Of a DNA stretch of 27,439 nucleotides, positions 7,391 to 14,892 are shown piece by piece. Both the position numbers and the translations under genes were made by a program. Under the pieces are notes generated by a model, which saw only the letters and a list, made by a program, of their open reading frames with translations, was not told where the DNA came from and ran no database searches. The stretch's first letter is position 1; every line of letters starts with the position of its first letter. The stretch is from JALYRV01 sp036675475 (GTDB lineage Bacteria; Acidobacteriota; Vicinamibacteria; Vicinamibacterales; SCN-69-37): contig JAKFEY010000019.1 in NCBI GenBank assembly GCA_036675475.1, forward strand, positions 1 to 27,439, written 5' to 3'.

Positions 7391-8386
7391 GTGCGAATCG
7401 ACAGCTCGGCGCCCACCCGCATCGATCTTGCGGGCGGCACGCTCGACATCTGGCCTCTGTATCTCTTCCACGACAACGCGCAGACGCTCAACGCCGCCAT
7501 TTCGCTGCGGGCGCACTGCTCCATCCGCAGCCGCGAGGACGGGCGCGTGCGGCTCCTGTCGGAAGACACCGGCGCCGAGTTCGAAACCGACGGCTGGCAG
7601 TCGCTCGACGGCGGCGGCCCGCTGCCGCTGCTGGCGCGGCTCGTGCGCTACTTCCACGTGAGCGGCGTCGATCTGATCACGAAGTCCGAGTCGCCCTTCG
7701 GCGCGGGCATCGCGGGATCGTCGGCGCTGAACGTCGCCGTCGCCGGCGCGCTGGCCGCGTGGACCGAGCGCGAGATTCCCGGCGAGACGCTGCTCGGCAT
7801 TGCCATGAACGTCGAGGCGCAGGTGATCAACGTGCCGACCGGCGCGCAGGACTACCGGCCGGCGTATTACGGCGGCGTGTCGTCGGTGAAGCTGTCAATC
7901 GACGGCGTGCGGCGGGTGCCGCTCGATATCGATCTCGACGAGCTGCAGTCGCGCCTCGTGCTCGTCTACACGAAGGCCTCGCGCAACTCCGGCATCAACA
8001 ACTGGGATGTCATGAAGCGCCACATCGACGGCGACGCGGACGTCTTCGAGCGGTTCGCGCACATCCGCGACATCGCCGTCGACATGCGCGAAGCGCTGGC
8101 GGCGAGCGACTGGACCGAAGTCGGCCGGCAGCTGCGGCTGGAGTGGGAGAACCGCAAGCGCCTCGCGCCCGGCGTCACCACACCCGACATCGATCGCATG
8201 ATCGACGCTGCGGCCGCGGCCGGCGCCACGGGCGCGAAAGTCTGCGGCGCGGGCGGCGGCGGCTGCCTCTTCTGCTTCGCCGAACCGGCGGATGTGCCTG
8301 CAGTCCGCAAGGCGCTCGCCTCGTCGGGGGCCGATCTCCTCGACTTCCATCTCGAAGCGCAGGGACTCCGAATCGCCAGAAGCTAG
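7391..8386 (+). CDS. GHMP-family sugar kinase (heptose-7-phosphate kinase HddA-like)
   Basis: A small-molecule kinase of the GHMP fold, 331 residues. Motif 1 is PTRIDLAGGTLDIWPLY at 8-24, the form seen in D-glycero-D-manno-heptose-7-phosphate and fucose kinase relatives. Motif 2, the ATP phosphate loop, is ESPFGAGIAGSSALN at 100-114, and motif 3 is KVCGAGGGGCLFCF near the C-terminus. The start is GTG at 7391, since no ATG precedes motif 1. The gene is alone on its strand, with nagZ divergent and a large inverted repeat right after its TAG. No heptose pathway genes are in the window, so the exact sugar substrate is open. Confidence 0.88.
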   Translation: MRIDSSAPTRIDLAGGTLDIWPLYLFHDNAQTLNAAISLRAHCSIRSREDGRVRLLSEDTGAEFETDGWQSLDGGGPLPLLARLVRYFHVSGVDLITKSESPFGAGIAGSSALNVAVAGALAAWTEREIPGETLLGIAMNVEAQVINVPTGAQDYRPAYYGGVSSVKLSIDGVRRVPLDIDLDELQSRLVLVYTKASRNSGINNWDVMKRHIDGDADVFERFAHIRDIAVDMREALAASDWTEVGRQLRLEWENRKRLAPGVTTPDIDRMIDAAAAAGATGAKVCGAGGGGCLFCFAEPADVPAVRKALASSGADLLDFHLEAQGLRIARS

Positions 8387-8389
8387 TTC

Positions 8390-8496
8390 ACTGGAAAGTG
8401 GAAAATGGAAAATGGAAATAGCATTGGCGATTGCGCGCAATCTTCAATTTTCAATCTCTCCCTGCTATTTCCATTTTCCACTTTCCAATTTCCAGT
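8390..8496. repeat. Large inverted repeat built from heptamers, between the kinase gene and polX
   Basis: The arms 8390-8423 and 8463-8496 are 34 bases each and match at 32 positions. Each arm contains four consecutive 7-base units of the form TGGAAAN (inverted in the right arm). The centre holds a perfect 14-base palindrome GATTGCGCGCAATC at 8429-8442 followed by two TTCAATN heptamers. It fills nearly all of the 122-base gap and is far richer in A and T than its surroundings. It starts 3 bases after the kinase stop, so it may also act as an RNA hairpin at that 3' end. Confidence 0.92.
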
Positions 8497-8508
8497 AGTT
8501 TTGGCGTG

Positions 8509-10227
8509 ATGGATAATCTCCACGTCGCGCACCTGTTGTCCGAAGCGGCCGATCTGATGGAGCTCGGGCAGGAGAATCCGTTCAAGGTCCGCGCGTATCG
8601 GAACGCGGCGCAGCTCGTCGCGGCCCTGCCCGCGGCGATTGCGTCCATGACGCCGGAGGCGCGGCGGGCGCTGCCGGGCGTTGGCAAGGATCTGGCCGCG
8701 CGGCTCGACGAGATTCTCACGACCGGCAGCATGCGCGTGCTCGAGGAGCTGCGCGCGAAAAATCCCGTCAGCCTGCTCGACATCAAGCGGCTGCCCGGCA
8801 TCGGACCCCGGACGCTGATCATGCTCTGGCAGGACATGGGCATCGCGAGCCCCGCCGACCTCGAAGCCGCGATCCGAGACGGCCGCCTGCGCGCGGTCCG
8901 CGGCTTCGGCCCGAAGAAGGAAGCCGCGCTGCTCCAGGCGCTCGCCGCCCGCCACACCATCGTCGCCCGCCATCTGCTGCCCGACTGCTGCGAACGCGGC
9001 GAAGCGCTGTGCGCGTGGCTCTCCGAACAGGTGCCGGGCGCGCGCGTCTCGATTGCCGGCGGCATCCGGCGCGGCGTGGAAACCTGCACGGGCATCGATG
9101 TGGTCGCGGCCGGCGATGCCAGGCAGCGCGCGACGATCGGTGAGGCCTTCAAGACCTACTCGCTCGTCGAAACCACCGAGGCCACCGATGACGGCCTCGA
9201 GGCGCGCCTGTGGGGCGGCATGGCGGCCCGCCTCGTGCTCGCCGAACCACAGCACTACGGCCTCGCCCTGCTCTGGCAGACCGGAAGCGACGAGCACCTC
9301 CAGGCGCTGGCGGCGCGCGCGAAGGGAGAGGGCGTCACCCTGACGGCTGCGTCACTCGCGCGCGGACGCAGGCCGCTCGACGCGTCAGACGAGGAAGCCG
9401 TCTACGCCGCGCTCGGCCTCGCCTGGATTCCTCCGGAGCTGCGTGACGGCTTCGACGAGATCGACCTCGCCGCGCGCGGTCCACTCTCACGCCTGCTGGA
9501 GCTCGGCGATCTGCGCGGCGACCTGCACATGCACACGACGGCCAGCGACGGCAAAGTCGACATCGACGCCATGGCCGCCGCCGCGCGCGACGCCGGCCTC
9601 GAGTACATCGCCATCACCGATCACAGCAGCGCGCTGCCCATGGTCAACGGCCTCGACAACACGCGCGCGCTCGAGCACGCCGCCGCCGTCCGCGCCGTCA
9701 ACCGCCGCGTGAAGGGCATCCGCGTGCTCGCCGGCATCGAGTGCGACATTCTCGCCGACGGCCGCATGGATCTCGCCGATGAGGTGCTCGAGGCGCTCGA
9801 CGTCGTGATCGGCTCGCCGCACGCGGCGCTGACGCAGAACCGCGCCGACAGCACCGCGCGCCTCCTGCGTGCCATCGACAATCCGTGGGTGGACATCATC
9901 GGCCATCCCACCGGCCGCAAGCTGCTGCGCCGCGACGGGCTCGATCTCGACATCGACGCCGTGCTCGATCGCGCGCAGAAGGCCGGCGTGGCCATGGAAA
10001 TCAATTCGCAGGTCGATCGGCTCGATCTCAAGCCGGAGTTCGCGCGGAAGGCGCGCGATCGGGGCATCCCCCTGGTCGTGGACTCCGACGCGCACTCGCC
10101 GCGCGGCCTCGCGCTCAAGCGCTGGGGCGTGATCATGGCGCGCCGCGCCGGCCTCTCCCCCGATCACGTGCTGAACGCTCAGCCGTTCGACGCGTTCCGC
10201 AAGTCGCTGCGCAGAAACCGAAATTAA
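8509..10227 (+). CDS. polX: PolX-like protein: degenerate family X polymerase domain plus intact PHP nuclease domain
   Basis: The 572-residue protein has the bacterial PolX layout: helix-hairpin-helix segments (LPGVGKDLAARL at 55-66, LPGIGPRTLIML at 95-106, VRGFGPKKEAAL at 130-141), a family X palm region, and a C-terminal PHP domain. The PHP metal ligands are present: DLHMH (His340, His342), TDHS (His372), GIECD (Glu411), GSPH (His438), GHP (His466) and DSDAH (Asp527, His529). The palm motif usually GSxRR...GDxD reads GGIRRGVETCTGIDVV, so the first catalytic Asp is Gly195, and the third (in QVDLR-type sequence) appears to be Ala near 239-240. A gap-filling polymerase role is therefore doubtful, while 3'-5' exonuclease or AP-type nuclease activity remains plausible. 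The ATG at 8509 was preferred because the upstream open frame runs through the inverted repeat. Confidence 0.9.
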   Translation: MDNLHVAHLLSEAADLMELGQENPFKVRAYRNAAQLVAALPAAIASMTPEARRALPGVGKDLAARLDEILTTGSMRVLEELRAKNPVSLLDIKRLPGIGPRTLIMLWQDMGIASPADLEAAIRDGRLRAVRGFGPKKEAALLQALAARHTIVARHLLPDCCERGEALCAWLSEQVPGARVSIAGGIRRGVETCTGIDVVAAGDARQRATIGEAFKTYSLVETTEATDDGLEARLWGGMAARLVLAEPQHYGLALLWQTGSDEHLQALAARAKGEGVTLTAASLARGRRPLDASDEEAVYAALGLAWIPPELRDGFDEIDLAARGPLSRLLELGDLRGDLHMHTTASDGKVDIDAMAAAARDAGLEYIAITDHSSALPMVNGLDNTRALEHAAAVRAVNRRVKGIRVLAGIECDILADGRMDLADEVLEALDVVIGSPHAALTQNRADSTARLLRAIDNPWVDIIGHPTGRKLLRRDGLDLDIDAVLDRAQKAGVAMEINSQVDRLDLKPEFARKARDRGIPLVVDSDAHSPRGLALKRWGVIMARRAGLSPDHVLNAQPFDAFRKSLRRNRN

Positions 10228-10247
10228 GACCCGTCCCCATTTATACT
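10209..10247. repeat. Candidate dispersed-repeat fragment at the polX 3' end
   Basis: The AT-rich block around AACCGAAATTAAGACCCG, followed by TCCCCATTTATA, stands out from its context. It supplies the last two polX codons and the TAA, and then the -10 box of the next gene. From memory it resembles a short repeat widely scattered in some environmental genomes; this cannot be proved from one copy. Confidence 0.4.
10242..10247 (+). promoter_or_regulatory. -10 box TATACT before the 81-residue gene
   Basis: TATACT lies 8 bases before the ATG at 10256, so a transcript from it would start at or next to the start codon (leaderless). No clear -35 box is seen. No Shine-Dalgarno sequence precedes the ATG, which agrees with leaderless initiation. 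Confidence 0.5.
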
Positions 10248-10255
10248 GGCCGGGC

Positions 10256-10501
10256 ATGTCCGACGCGCTCGACGAGATCCGCCGCCTCTATTTCGAGACG
10301 AGCAAGAGCAGCATCCTGAACGACTTCGACAAGGCGATCGACCTGTTGAAGTCGATCGAGTCGCAGGACGAGCGGCAGAAGGCCACGGTGTTCATGGCCG
10401 GGTTGGCGGAGATGCGCAAGGAGTGGGGCGTGAAGGGCGCCGGCGACAAGAAGCGCGCGCGCGGCGGCGCCAACCGGCCGTCGCGGCGGAAGCCGGGCTA
10501 G
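10256..10501 (+). CDS. Small conserved-looking hypothetical protein, 81 residues
   Basis: I do not recognise this family. The first 55 residues look like two or three amphipathic helices (LDEIRRLYFETS, FDKAIDLLKSIES, ATVFMAGLAEMRKEW), and the last 25 residues are a basic, disordered tail rich in Lys, Arg and Gly, which could bind nucleic acid. It is soluble with no signal peptide. The gene lies 28 bases after polX and has its own likely -10 box. Its TAG overlaps the TAG of the convergent HEAT-type gene in the palindrome CTAG at 10498-10501. Confidence 0.75.
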   Translation: MSDALDEIRRLYFETSKSSILNDFDKAIDLLKSIESQDERQKATVFMAGLAEMRKEWGVKGAGDKKRARGGANRPSRRKPG

Positions 10502-11298
10502 CCGCCCTTCTGCGCCTTGATCAGATACTTCCGCACCGCCAGCCGGATCGGCTCGGGCACGTTGCGGTCGCTTGAAATCTGCTTCATGTCGCGCTCGTTG
10601 AGCCGCTGCACGAACTGCAGGGCCACGCCGGTCGGCGTTTTCGGGTTGCGCGCCAGGCCCAGCGCCACGCCGTAATTGCGCGTCCACACGCGGTTGGACC
10701 CGATAATCCGCAGCACTTCCTCCGCCACCGTGGTCATCTTCGAGAAGGCCTCGATCTCCGACTCGGTGACCTTCGGGCTGCTGAGCACCGCCGACGCCAC
10801 CAGCTTGTTGGGATCGCGCACGAGCGTGGCGCGCTGCTCGCGCGTGCCGCGCATCGCGAGCTTCAACCGCTCGAGCACGGTCATCAGCGACAGCAGCTTC
10901 CTGGTCCCTTCCTCACCCTCGCCTTCCGCAACGGCCAGCGGATCGGCCTCGGGCATCGCATCAGGCTCGGTATCAATCAGCGGCGCGTCGGGGTCGGCCG
11001 TGCCGCCCGGCTGCGGCGTCCAGTTGTCGCGGCTGGAAAAATACTGGCGCATCGCGTCGGGCACATCAGGGCGCGCGATGAAGGCGGCCAGCGTCGGCGC
11101 GGGAATGCGGTTGATGGTGTCGGCGGCGGCCTGACGGACGCGCGCGTCGGGATCTTCCGACAGCACCATCAGCAGCGCGAGCTGCTCGTGCGCGCGCGGC
11201 GCCAGCGCGCCCCGCGCGGCATGCAGCCGAATCTCCACATCGGTGTCGCCATGCCGGAACATGTCGACGAGCGGCGATCGAATGCCCGGATCGAGCAC
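10498..11298 (-). CDS. HEAT-repeat / DUF2336-like protein
   Basis: A 266-residue, soluble, helical protein. The N-terminal part has HEAT-like helices (LHAARGALAPRAHEQLALL, SEDPDARVRQAAADTINRI). An acidic linker around residues 100-130 follows, then a C-terminal block with SLMTVLERLKLAMRG, LVRDPNKLVASAVLSSPKV, GLARNPKTPTGVAL, RLNERDMKQISSDRNVPE and a basic end. This NPKTP...LNERDLK...RNVPE pattern is known to me from acidobacterial and myxobacterial proteins of unknown role. It starts with GTG at 11298, two bases after the RodZ-like gene, and is the last gene of the ffh run. No enzymatic function can be assigned. Confidence 0.8.
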   Translation of the reverse strand: MLDPGIRSPLVDMFRHGDTDVEIRLHAARGALAPRAHEQLALLMVLSEDPDARVRQAAADTINRIPAPTLAAFIARPDVPDAMRQYFSSRDNWTPQPGGTADPDAPLIDTEPDAMPEADPLAVAEGEGEEGTRKLLSLMTVLERLKLAMRGTREQRATLVRDPNKLVASAVLSSPKVTESEIEAFSKMTTVAEEVLRIIGSNRVWTRNYGVALGLARNPKTPTGVALQFVQRLNERDMKQISSDRNVPEPIRLAVRKYLIKAQKGG

Positions 11299-11300
11299 AG

Positions 11301-12137
11301 CTACTGGATGAACTCTTTGAAATTGCCGCGCGTGATGCGGAGCGTTTCGACCACGCCGCGCTCGCCGATCGGCCTCGACGGGCGCCCGTTGATCGTGAAC
11401 TGCATCGCGCCTGCGTCGCCGACGGTCAGCACCGCGCCCTCGCGGATCTCGTGGGTCTCGCGCTCGCCCGCCGCGAGCACCCGAGACAGCTTGACCTCAC
11501 CGTCGACGGTGAGCGACACCCAGCATTCCGCCGTCGGCGCCAGCACGAGGCGCATCGTCTGTCCCGGCTCGAGATCCGGAATGGGACCGGTGGGGGGCGC
11601 CGCTGCCGCGGGATCGGCGGCGGCCTGCGGCTGCTGGGCCGCCTGCTGCGGCTGCTCGGCGTTGGCCAGCGTCGCCGGCGGCGCCGCGGACGGCGCCGCG
11701 CGGTTCATGGCGCTGAACGCGCCCCAGATCACCAGCACGCCGATGAGGATGACCACGGCCGTCCAGGTGCCGAGACCGAACATGCGCGAGGGGCGCCACG
11801 ACTGCCTGAAGTCGAGCGCCGGATCCGGGCGCTCCGGCATCAGCGGCGTGTCTTCCTCGGCGATGGCCGGCGGCGGCTCGAACGACTCGCCCGCTTCCTT
11901 CAGGAAGTCGGCGACGGTTTGATCGGGATCGAGGCCGACTTCTTCCGCGTAGGCGCGCACGAACGATCGGCTGAAGATGCCGCCGGGCAGCCGCTTGAAG
12001 TCGTTTTTCTCGAGCGACTCGAGCGCGCCCATCGAAATCTTCGTGGCGTTCGCGATGTGCCGCAGTGAGATGCCCTTGCGTTCACGGGCTGATCTTAAGG
12101 TTCCGCCGAAGTCGCCCATGGGGAGGTCTGCGCTCAC
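11301..12137 (-). CDS. RodZ-like membrane protein with HTH_25 and DUF4115 domains
   Basis: RodZ-type proteins link the MreB cytoskeleton to the envelope. The N-terminal cytoplasmic helix-turn-helix (about 12-85) contains LRSARERKGISLRHIANATK and LPGGIFSRSFVRAYAEEVGL, the latter being the family hallmark. A single membrane helix TWTAVVILIGVLVIWGAF lies at about 125-142, then an Ala/Pro/Gln-rich periplasmic linker and a C-terminal DUF4115 domain with LVLAPTAECWVSLTVDGEV. Length is 278. The GTG at 12137 overlaps the thiE-like stop as GTGA; the ATG at 12119 is the alternative. No mreB is nearby. Confidence 0.87.
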   Translation of the reverse strand: MSADLPMGDFGGTLRSARERKGISLRHIANATKISMGALESLEKNDFKRLPGGIFSRSFVRAYAEEVGLDPDQTVADFLKEAGESFEPPPAIAEEDTPLMPERPDPALDFRQSWRPSRMFGLGTWTAVVILIGVLVIWGAFSAMNRAAPSAAPPATLANAEQPQQAAQQPQAAADPAAAAPPTGPIPDLEPGQTMRLVLAPTAECWVSLTVDGEVKLSRVLAAGERETHEIREGAVLTVGDAGAMQFTINGRPSRPIGERGVVETLRITRGNFKEFIQ

Positions 12138-12793
12138 TCTAGTGAACGCTCTCGAAGCCTGTCAACGTATTCCGTCGGGATACGGCCAAGAAACAGCCCG
12201 ATCGCCGCCACGCCGGCGGCCCCGGCGGCGCGCGCCTCGGCCGCGTTTTCCAGCGTGATGCCGCCGATGGCGACCACCGGAAGGGCGGAAGCGCGTGCCA
12301 GAGTGCGCAATCCGCCGATCCCGAGAGGAGAACGGCCGGGCTTGGAGACCGTTTCGAACACCGTCCCCGCGACGAGCCAGTCGAGCGAGGGATCGCCGCC
12401 CGCGCGCGCGGCCCCCTCGACGTCGTGCACCGCGCGGCTCAGCGTCATCGGCGGAGGCAGGATCGCGCGGACACGCGCGGGCTCCGGGCCGGAGCCCTTC
12501 AGATGCACGCCCGCGGCACCCGCCGCGATTGCCACATCAGCGCGCTCGGTGACGATGACGCGGCCGAGGGCGGCGACGGCGCGCACGAGCGCGAGCAGCG
12601 CGCCACCCTCGAGATCGGGCTCGCGTATCTGCACGGCGTCGACGCCGGCGGCAAACGCGTCGCGCGCCTGCCGCTCGAGTGCGGTGACGCGATCGGAGAG
12701 GGAGCCGCCTGGAAGCAGGCGGCGGCTGTCGGTGACGAGCAGGACGCGCGGGGGCCGCCGGGACTGACGTCCCGGCCTACCGGATCTGCCCAT
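12134..12793 (-). CDS. Thiamine phosphate synthase / TenI-like protein
   Basis: A TIM-barrel protein of the TMP-synthase/TenI superfamily, 219 residues. Seen are VDAVQIREPDLEGG at 51-64, VIVTERADVAIAAGAAGVHL at 79-98, GTVFETVSKPGRSPLG and the phosphate-binding VVAIGGITLENAAE. In ThiE the first motif normally ends in a Lys (QxRxK) and VHL is followed by GQxD; here they are REP and VHLKGSG. This resembles TenI-type members, so activity as thiamine phosphate synthase is uncertain. The N-terminal 15 residues are basic and may not belong; the ATG at 12793 is used because it is the only convincing upstream start. No other thiamine gene or TPP riboswitch is present. Confidence 0.75.
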   Translation of the reverse strand: MGRSGRPGRQSRRPPRVLLVTDSRRLLPGGSLSDRVTALERQARDAFAAGVDAVQIREPDLEGGALLALVRAVAALGRVIVTERADVAIAAGAAGVHLKGSGPEPARVRAILPPPMTLSRAVHDVEGAARAGGDPSLDWLVAGTVFETVSKPGRSPLGIGGLRTLARASALPVVAIGGITLENAAEARAAGAAGVAAIGLFLGRIPTEYVDRLRERSLE

Positions 12794-13049
12794 CGGCGTC
12801 CGCCTCGCGCTCGCGCCGCTCGCGGCCCATGAGGAATGCGCCCAGCTCCCCCAGCCCCGCCAGCATCGTCAGCGCGCCGACAAGCGACACCGCCATGCGC
12901 GTGAGACGCGCGTCGGCAATCGCGGCGAGCGCAGGCGTGGCGTGCAGCCACCCGTTGCGATCCCAGAACGGCAGCCACGGTCCGACGAGCAGGATGAGCC
13001 CGGCTTCGAGGAAGTATGCGACCAGCAGCAGATGGCTGAACGTCCGGAT
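12777..13049 (-). CDS. Small two-helix membrane protein, hypothetical; start codon uncertain
   Basis: The frame encodes about 90 residues with a hydrophobic segment LLLVAYFLEAGLILLVGPWL, a loop with WDRNGWLHATP, a second hydrophobic segment VSLVGALTMLAGLGELGAFL and a charged cytoplasmic-looking tail. I do not recognise the family. No ATG, GTG or TTG occurs in frame between the hydrophobic start and the region lying deep inside the TPR gene. An ATC at 13047-13049 lies 5 bases after a strong GGAGG and just past the TPR stop (TGATATC), making it the best-placed candidate start; a CTG near 13034 is another. The end overlaps the ThiE/TenI-like gene by 17 bases. Confidence 0.6.
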   Translation of the reverse strand: MRTFSHLLLVAYFLEAGLILLVGPWLPFWDRNGWLHATPALAAIADARLTRMAVSLVGALTMLAGLGELGAFLMGRERREREADADGQIR

Positions 13050-13050
13050 A

Positions 13051-14892
13051 TCAGCCTCCGATTTCCGCGCGCGCGAGCCGCTCGACGCGCGCGGCCACGC
13101 CCCGATAGTCTCCGGCGTCCGCGTTGAGTTCCATGAAGATGGCCAGGGCGCGCATCGACTCGCCGTGCCGCTCGAGCGCCTCGCCGAGCTCATACAGAAG
13201 CGCATGGCCGGCATCGCGGTCGGGCGCGGGCACTTCGGTGGCGCGCTCCAACCATTCTATGGCGTCCGCGACCCGTCCCTCGCCGATGAGCAGCCGCCCA
13301 AGCGCCGCGGCTGCCCGGAATCGGAACGGCGCGGAGGCCGCCGCCTCGGCATAGAGGCGCTCGGCATCGGCCACCTGGCGCAGCGCCGCCGCGAGCTCCG
13401 CCTCTTCGAACGCCGCCTCGGCGCGCTGCTGCTCGTCCGCGCGATTGCGTTCCCGGACGTCGTCGAAGACGCTCTCGAGCGAGGCCGCCGGGGCGGCCCC
13501 AGGCTCCGGGTTGTCGAGATCGTCGAGCGACTTGGTGAGATCGATCTCCGGATCCACGCCAGGGGGAGGCGCGGCCGGCGCATCCTGCGCGGCCTCCTCA
13601 GCCAGCAGGCGCGCGATCAGTTCATCCTCGGATTCACCGGCCTCGACGGACTCGCTCGGCTGCCCGTACACGTAGACGTCGAACTCGGGAATATCCTCGA
13701 CCAGCGCCGCTTCCTTTTCCTTGTGCCCTGCGACCTCTTCCCTCGCGTCCCCTTTCCCCTTTCCCCTTTCCCCTTCCTCCTCCGCAAAAGGGTCTGCGAG
13801 GTCCTGTCGGATGCGGGCCGCGGCCTCGACGTTGCCGCTCGCGGCGTAGGCGTCGGCGAGCGCGGCCTGCGCATCGTGCACCAGGTCATCGAGGCCGCCT
13901 TCGAGGCAGAGCTCCACGAGGCGCAGGGCGCCGGGCACGTGCGCGGGCGCGCACGCGAGAAACGCGCGCATCACGCTCACCGCCTGCGCGTGGTCCTCGA
14001 CGACCAGCGCGGCGTCGGCCAGGGACTCGGCCACCACGTAGCCGGCGTCGGGCACCCGCGGGGCGACCTGGCGCATGAACGCCATCACGTCGTCTATCGG
14101 CGGCCCGAGATCCAGGGCCGCGCGCAGATCCTGGCGCCCGTCGTCGAGGCGGCCGGTCTCGAACTCGGCGCGCGCCAGCGCCAGCAGCATCGCGGGGTCT
14201 CCCGCGGCCGCGTCGCGCGTGAGATAGACCTCGGCCTCCTCGGCCTGATCCATGTCGTTGAGAAGTCCGATTAACTGCCGGCGGGTGACGCGATCGCCGG
14301 GCACCAGATGCACGGCCTCGCGCAGCACGTCGACGGCCTCCTGCGGCCGCTGGCTCTCGAGCATCTCGATCGCCAGGTTGCGCAGGCTCGACGAGGCGCG
14401 ATCGGTCTCGCCGCGCGCCGCGAAGATGCGCGCCGCCTGCATGCGCGCGTCGGCATTCTCGGTGTCGGCCTCCGCCAACTCGATCAGCACATCGTCGGCG
14501 CCCGTGCTGTCGCCGCGCGCGCGGCGGCGTCCTTCGACGGTCGAGAGAAACGTGCGCGCGTCGGCCAGCAGGCCCTGCTTCGCGGCCAGCTGGCCGAGCC
14601 GCATCAGCGCCTGCTCATCGTCAGGCCGGATCTTGAGAATCTTTTTGAACAGCGCGGACGCCTTCGGGTAGAACCCCTCCGCGAAGAAATGGTCGGCAAT
14701 CCGCGCGTACTGCGCGATGGCACTGTCGATCTGCCCGACGCGCGCGTACAGGTCGCCGAGCGTGTTGGCGGTGTTGACGTCGCGCGGATTCTGCTCGACC
14801 ACGCGCACGTACTCGGCGATGGCGGCATCGAGCTTGTTCGCCTTGAGCGCCTTCTCGGCGTTGCGGAGCGCGTCGTCCCGGTTGAACGCCAT
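13051..14892 (-). CDS. Large TPR-repeat protein
   Basis: A soluble 613-residue protein made of tetratricopeptide repeats. The N-terminal block has clear repeats, for example LDAAIAEYVRVVEQNPRDVN, IDSAIAQYARIADHFFAEGF and PKASALFKKILKIRPDDEQA. Repeats continue to about residue 365, then an acidic low-complexity linker (about 370-480) precedes a second short TPR block with EAELAAALRQVADAERLYAE and EGRVADAIEWLERATEV. The linker contains a four-unit heptamer tract. The ATG at 14892 overlaps the rnhB stop by one base (TGATG). It probably scaffolds protein interactions, but the partner cannot be read from the sequence. Confidence 0.9.
   Translation of the reverse strand: MAFNRDDALRNAEKALKANKLDAAIAEYVRVVEQNPRDVNTANTLGDLYARVGQIDSAIAQYARIADHFFAEGFYPKASALFKKILKIRPDDEQALMRLGQLAAKQGLLADARTFLSTVEGRRRARGDSTGADDVLIELAEADTENADARMQAARIFAARGETDRASSSLRNLAIEMLESQRPQEAVDVLREAVHLVPGDRVTRRQLIGLLNDMDQAEEAEVYLTRDAAAGDPAMLLALARAEFETGRLDDGRQDLRAALDLGPPIDDVMAFMRQVAPRVPDAGYVVAESLADAALVVEDHAQAVSVMRAFLACAPAHVPGALRLVELCLEGGLDDLVHDAQAALADAYAASGNVEAAARIRQDLADPFAEEEGERGKGKGDAREEVAGHKEKEAALVEDIPEFDVYVYGQPSESVEAGESEDELIARLLAEEAAQDAPAAPPPGVDPEIDLTKSLDDLDNPEPGAAPAASLESVFDDVRERNRADEQQRAEAAFEEAELAAALRQVADAERLYAEAAASAPFRFRAAAALGRLLIGEGRVADAIEWLERATEVPAPDRDAGHALLYELGEALERHGESMRALAIFMELNADAGDYRGVAARVERLARAEIGG
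13749..13776. repeat. Four-unit heptamer tract inside the TPR gene
   Basis: The plus strand shows CCCCTTT three times followed by CCCCTTC. On the coding strand it is purine-only and encodes the EGERGKGKG stretch at about codons 373-382. Because the unit is 7 bases, any gain or loss of one unit would shift the reading frame. Confidence 0.93.

Noticed and set aside
8390..8496. CRISPR array or transposon end
   Set aside because: The units are only 7 bases with no spacers, and no transposase gene or target duplication is visible.
8431..8508. N-terminal extension of the PolX frame back to 8431
   Set aside because: The extra codons would be read from the inverted repeat and have no resemblance to PolX N-termini; the family start fits the ATG at 8509.
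10490..10510. Bidirectional terminator between the convergent genes at 10500
   Set aside because: The two genes overlap at their stop codons and no GC stem with T-run is present there.
13050..13214. Longer version of the small membrane protein starting at an ATG near 13214
   Set aside because: The extra residues are Ser/Arg-rich shadow of the TPR gene and would need a 160-base overlap; the hydrophobic protein plausibly begins at the TPR stop.
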